NCBI GenBank assembly: GCA_028817635.1 | Contig: JAPPPH010000276.1 | Location: 1-9,249, forward strand | Reading direction: 5' to 3' | Length of the DNA: 9,249 nt | DNA from: Verrucomicrobiales bacterium | GTDB taxonomy: Bacteria; Verrucomicrobiota; Verrucomicrobiia; Limisphaerales; UBA1096 | In this document: positions 6,066 to 9,249 of the stretch, piece after piece | Numbering within the stretch: position 1 is the stretch's first letter | Layout of the letters: every line of letters starts with the position of its first letter | Program-made: the position numbers and the translations under genes | Notes under the pieces: generated by a model | Seen by the model: only the letters and a program-made list of their open reading frames with translations | The model's database searches: none | What the model was told of the DNA's origin: nothing

Positions 6066-9000
6066 ACCGGATTCCGAACACGATGATTCGCGCCTCGGCT
6101 GGAACCGGGAAAACGTATCAACTGACCAACCGGTTTATCCGTTTGCTGCTGTACGGTGCTTCGCCGGAGCGGATCATTGCGTTGACGTTTACCCGCAAGG
6201 CGGCGGGCGAATTTTTCGAGGGCATCCTGGATAAGTTGGCCAAGGCGGCGGACGACCCTGCCAAGGCGGCGGACTTGGCCGGGGACATCGAACACGCCGG
6301 GGTCGGGCAGGCGGAGTTTCGTGCAGCGCTGCGTCGATTGGTGGACAGCATGGGTTGCTTGTCGCTGGGCACGATCGACAGTTTTTTTCACCGGGTGCTT
6401 GGCTTGTTTTCAACCGAATTCGGATTGGGTGGCCGGTTCGAAATGATGGATGAGTTCGAGAAAGAGCAGGCGCGCCTGACGGTGCTCGAGCAAATGCTGG
6501 CTGGTCGGCAGGTGAAGAAAAATGAGCAGGACGATCTGATTAAATCGTATCAACTGGCCACGGCCGGCAAGAATGACCGAAATTTCGTGGGGGCGTTCGC
6601 GAAGCATTTGGAAGATTGCCACGAACTGCTGTTGAGCGTGCCCGGTGCGGATTGCTGGGGTAATCCCGACCGCATTTGGCCAACCGGCAATCCGTGGACA
6701 CGGGAGAAGGCGGACCTGACGGATCTGGTTTCAGATTGGCAATCGATGCTGGAGGGCGAGGATTTCGGGAAGCAGGTGAAAAACGCTTTCGCAAGTATTG
6801 CCGAGTACCTGATGAGTTGGGAACCGGGGAAGAATCTTTTCGAAAAATCCAAGACGATGATGAAACTCGCCTTCGACGGCTTAGGGGCGATGCATCATGG
6901 CGAGTGGGAGTTCAAATTCGGGAACACCAAGAGTATGATTCAGCCCTCGGTAGAATTTGGCCACAAACTGGAGCGTGTCCTGCGCTACTGCATTGCCTGG
7001 GAATTGGAGTTGAGGCTTGCCCGCACGCAGGGGGTTCACGGGCTGCTGGACGCGTTCGAAAAACAGTACGACTTCAGGGTGCGCCGGGCCGGTCGGCTGA
7101 TGTTTGGCGATCTGCCTGTTCTGCTCGCCCCGGCCGAGGGGAGTGTGTTGCTCGGCGGTAATGGGCCGGACCGGTTGGATCTCGAGTACCGTCTCGACGG
7201 CGCATTTGATCACTGGCTGCTCGATGAGTTTCAGGACACCAGCAATGTTCAGTGGCATGCGGTGGCGAACCTAATCGACGAGGTGGTGCAGGATGCCAGC
7301 GGCCAGCGAACCTTTTTTTGTGTCGGCGACCAAAAACAGTCCGTGTACCAGTGGCGCGGAGGCGATCCAAAATTGTTTGACCGGCTTGAGGCAAATTACG
7401 GTCAGGCGCGAGAGGGTGAGTTTGCATCAGAACAGCTCAACGAATCGTTTCGCTCCTGTCCAGCTGTTCTCAAAATGGTCAATCGGGTGTTTGGTGACAC
7501 AGCAATACTCACATCCTTCGACGAAGGCCGAAATGCCGCCGAACGCTGGGCGGGCATTTGGGAAAAACACGAATCCGCTGACAATCGAGCCAAGGAAAAG
7601 GGCCACTCGATGTACCTTCAGGTGGATGACGAGGATGACCGCTGGAGGGTGGTGGCACAGTTGCTGGAAAAACTTCAGCCGGTCAAAAATCGACTTGAGT
7701 GTGCTATCCTCGTGCAGACGAACAAGGACGCAGGCGAACTGGTCAACCACCTTCGAGGTGCTGGACTGGGGATGCCGATTGTTGGCGAGTCGGCCACGAA
7801 TCCCGGCGCGGATAACCCGCTTGGCGTTGCGCTGCTTTCGCTTTTCCGTGCGGCGGCGCACCCAAAGGATCGCTTCGGCATCGGGCATCTGGGGCTCACC
7901 CCCTTGGCCAATTTTTTGCCGGCTGATGAAAACGAATGGGTGTCGTCATTGCGGGAGGTACAACGTGATATTTATCGGCGTGGCTTCGAATCGGTTGCCC
8001 GAGAATGGATCGATCGGATCACGCCGGAACTGGACGGGTTTGGGCGCTGGAGGTCGCAGCTGTTTCTCGAGTTGGCTCGGCAGTTCGATCAAGGGGGGAG
8101 TCGCGACATCGATGCCTTTTTGCGTTTCATTCCCGCGCAGGAAATCTCTGAGGCAGCAGGAGCGAGCGTGGTGCAGGTAATGACCATTCACAAGGCCAAG
8201 GGGTTGACGTTTGATATCACCATTGTGCCAGACCTCGAGAGTAAGCGCCTAGATCAGGCGCGCAAGGAAAGCCTCCATGCGCGCCGGTCGGAAAACGGGG
8301 AGGTGGAGTGGATCATGGATTTGCCGGGCAAGGATCTGTGCCAAGCAGACGAGCCGTTGGCTGCAGCGGTGGCCGATGCGCGGTCCGAGGGGTGCTATGA
8401 GAGTTTCTGTAAGCTTTACGTGGCGCTTACCCGGCCCAGTCACGGACTGTACCTTATCACCAGCAAGCCAAGTGGCGAGTCGCGGAACTTTCCGCGTTTG
8501 TTGACTGAAGCTCTGGCCGAGGGCGAGGCCGAGGCTTTCGAGGATGGCACTGCTCAGGTCTTTTTCGAGGAAGGCAACTTCGACTGGGTGAAAGCCAAGG
8601 AGGTTGAGTCGCCCAAGCTGGTCCCGGAGCCGGAGCTAAATTCGGCTAGTCGGAGTCACGCCCGCTTGGCCAAGCGGCGCGCTTCCGGGCACGGCCCTGT
8701 GGTGCTGAGCGGCGCGCAGCTATTTGCCTTGAGAGAGCCTGACGCCATCTCATTCGGCTTGGCTGTCCACAAGGTATTTGAGCAGATTGAGTGGGCGGGG
8801 AAGGAGGCCTTGGCCAAGCTGGAGTCACTCCGGGAAAAGATGCCAGCCGAAGCTGTCGATGAAGTGGAGCAATGCTTGGTTGACGAGGCCTTGGCCAAGC
8901 GCTTGGCCAAACCGAATTCTGACGTGGAACTTTGGCGGGAACGCCCTTTCGATGTGGTGCTTGGTGACGAGTTGATCTCTGGGGTGTTTGATCGCGTCCA

Positions 9001-9190
9001 CCTTTTCGCCGACCGCGCAGAGATTATCGACTTCAAAACAGAAAAGGCCGGCGAGGAAGCCGCCGACCGGCATCGTCCGCAATTGCAGCTATACCGTTCA
9101 GCATTAGCCAAACTAACCGGCTTGGAAGAGTCAGCGATTAGCAGTCAGCTATTGTTTACCCATACACACTCGCTGTTGGACGTGGATTGA
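6062..9190 (+). CDS. addA: AddA-like helicase-nuclease subunit (UvrD/RecB family)
   Basis: The protein has 1042 residues and is the predicted motor of an AddAB-type double-strand break processing enzyme. Superfamily 1A motifs appear in order: Walker A ASAGTGKT (11-18, Lys17), Ia ALTFTRKAA (40-48), Walker B LLDEFQDTS (386-394, Asp388/Glu389), III GDQKQSVYQWRGGD (422-435), IV LNESFRS (459-465), V TIHKAKGLTFD (708-718) and VI YVALTRP (786-792, Arg791). The C-terminal RecB-type nuclease shows GLAVHKVFE (899-907, His903), GVFDRVH (974-980, Asp977), IIDFKT (988-993, Asp990 and Lys992) and QLQLY (1007-1011). The protein therefore seems active as both helicase and nuclease. Bacillus AddA is about 1,230 residues, so this one is compact. 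It ends soon after the nuclease. Seven TTGGCCAA copies lie inside, four of them within 250 bp at the start of the nuclease domain. It could also be labelled a RecB-like helicase, but the adjoining addB favours AddA. Confidence 0.93.
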   Translation: MNRIPNTMIRASAGTGKTYQLTNRFIRLLLYGASPERIIALTFTRKAAGEFFEGILDKLAKAADDPAKAADLAGDIEHAGVGQAEFRAALRRLVDSMGCLSLGTIDSFFHRVLGLFSTEFGLGGRFEMMDEFEKEQARLTVLEQMLAGRQVKKNEQDDLIKSYQLATAGKNDRNFVGAFAKHLEDCHELLLSVPGADCWGNPDRIWPTGNPWTREKADLTDLVSDWQSMLEGEDFGKQVKNAFASIAEYLMSWEPGKNLFEKSKTMMKLAFDGLGAMHHGEWEFKFGNTKSMIQPSVEFGHKLERVLRYCIAWELELRLARTQGVHGLLDAFEKQYDFRVRRAGRLMFGDLPVLLAPAEGSVLLGGNGPDRLDLEYRLDGAFDHWLLDEFQDTSNVQWHAVANLIDEVVQDASGQRTFFCVGDQKQSVYQWRGGDPKLFDRLEANYGQAREGEFASEQLNESFRSCPAVLKMVNRVFGDTAILTSFDEGRNAAERWAGIWEKHESADNRAKEKGHSMYLQVDDEDDRWRVVAQLLEKLQPVKNRLECAILVQTNKDAGELVNHLRGAGLGMPIVGESATNPGADNPLGVALLSLFRAAAHPKDRFGIGHLGLTPLANFLPADENEWVSSLREVQRDIYRRGFESVAREWIDRITPELDGFGRWRSQLFLELARQFDQGGSRDIDAFLRFIPAQEISEAAGASVVQVMTIHKAKGLTFDITIVPDLESKRLDQARKESLHARRSENGEVEWIMDLPGKDLCQADEPLAAAVADARSEGCYESFCKLYVALTRPSHGLYLITSKPSGESRNFPRLLTEALAEGEAEAFEDGTAQVFFEEGNFDWVKAKEVESPKLVPEPELNSASRSHARLAKRRASGHGPVVLSGAQLFALREPDAISFGLAVHKVFEQIEWAGKEALAKLESLREKMPAEAVDEVEQCLVDEALAKRLAKPNSDVELWRERPFDVVLGDELISGVFDRVHLFADRAEIIDFKTEKAGEEAADRHRPQLQLYRSALAKLTGLEESAISSQLLFTHTHSLLDVD
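6236..6274 (+). repeat. Palindrome copy joined to a 15-bp direct repeat in addA
   Basis: TTGGCCAA lies at 6236-6243. GCCAAGGCGGCGGAC occurs at 6239-6253 and again at 6260-6274, an offset of 21 bp (seven codons), giving AKAAD twice (LAKAADDPAKAADLAG). The first unit is part of the palindrome. A second near-copy, CTTGGCCGG, follows from 6274. Confidence 0.75.
6676..6683. repeat. Iterated palindrome, core copy in addA (third frame)
   Basis: TTGGCCAA flanked by T and C. It is read in a frame giving Ile-Trp-Pro-Thr, unlike all other in-gene copies, so this one is not a Leu-Ala-Lys codon effect. Confidence 0.6.
7904..7911. repeat. Iterated palindrome, core copy in addA
   Basis: TTGGCCAA preceded by C and followed by T, read as Leu-Ala-Asn in TPLANFLPA. 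Confidence 0.6.
8663..8676. repeat. Iterated palindrome, full 14-bp copy in addA
   Basis: CGCTTGGCCAAGCG, perfect, read as Arg-Leu-Ala-Lys-Arg in HARLAKRRASG. It lies in the linker between helicase motif VI and the nuclease domain. Confidence 0.85.
8804..8910. repeat. Cluster of three palindrome copies in addA
   Basis: Cores lie at 8810-8817, 8891-8898 and 8903-8910. The first two share the 16-mer GAGGCCTTGGCCAAGC (8804-8819 and 8885-8900), offset 81 bp or 27 codons, each giving EALAK. The last two abut to form a 20-bp perfect palindrome, TTGGCCAAGCGCTTGGCCAA (8891-8910), read as LAKRLAK. Confidence 0.85.
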
Positions 9191-9249
9191 AAACCTGAAT
9201 GCTGGACTGGAGAGTGGAGAAAGTTTAGGAAGGATACGAGGGATATATG
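9191..9249. other. Downstream tail after addA
   Basis: This 59-bp purine-rich stretch follows the addA stop. I see no hairpin with a T-run. The final ATG (9247-9249), with GAGGGA starting 10 bases before it, could be the start of a further gene, but nothing of its coding sequence is in the window. Confidence 0.3.

Noticed and set aside
7293..8180. 295-codon plus-strand open frame inside addA
   Set aside because: It is out of frame with addA helicase motifs and has Arg/Ser-rich composition without recognisable domains, so it is a shadow frame.
1327..8910. CRISPR array or inserted mobile element as the source of the repeats
   Set aside because: Spacing is irregular, units are 8-20 bp, most copies lie inside intact genes, and there are no spacers of constant size, transposase genes or terminal repeats.
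3225..9190. Idea that the palindrome is the Chi site of this AddAB enzyme
   Set aside because: Known Chi sites are short and non-palindromic so that they act in one direction. Location inside addAB is not evidence of recognition by its product.

Overview
The window looks like a piece of a moderately GC-rich bacterial chromosome, probably from the Planctomycetes-Verrucomicrobia group and more likely Verrucomicrobia. This is inferred from the protein types: a secreted seven-repeat FG-GAP/VCBS protein, a lipoprotein with a free-standing pseudopilin-like tail, and an AddAB pair of the type without Walker A in AddB. No marker gene fixes the taxon. I see no tRNA, rRNA, CRISPR array, insertion sequence or phage gene.

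Layout. Positions 1-1307 on the minus strand carry nearly all of purB (adenylosuccinate lyase), cut by the window edge a few residues before its end. A short divergent intergenic gap (1308-1400) leads to four plus-strand genes: a secreted FG-GAP repeat protein (1401-2714), a small lipoprotein with a pseudopilin-like tail (2749-3126), then addB (3225-6065) and addA (6062-9190). The last two overlap by four bases (ATGA) and should be co-translated. Together they would form an AddAB/RecBCD-type helicase-nuclease for double-strand break processing. AddA carries all UvrD-type helicase motifs plus a RecB-type nuclease. AddB carries a degenerate helicase core and a second nuclease.

The most striking signal is not a gene. 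The palindrome TTGGCCAA, with full form CGCTTGGCCAAGCG, occurs 15 times in 9.2 kb, where about 0.14 copies are expected by chance at equal base frequencies. Eight copies are the 10-mer CTTGGCCAAG and four are the perfect 14-mer. Two copies lie between genes and thirteen inside genes, mostly read as Leu-Ala-Lys(-Arg) or Ala-Leu-Gly-Gln-Ala. purB has none. Some copies coincide with short in-frame duplications: a 23-bp exact direct repeat in addB and a 15-bp repeat in addA. This resembles a highly iterated palindrome such as cyanobacterial HIP1, but with a different sequence that I do not recognise.
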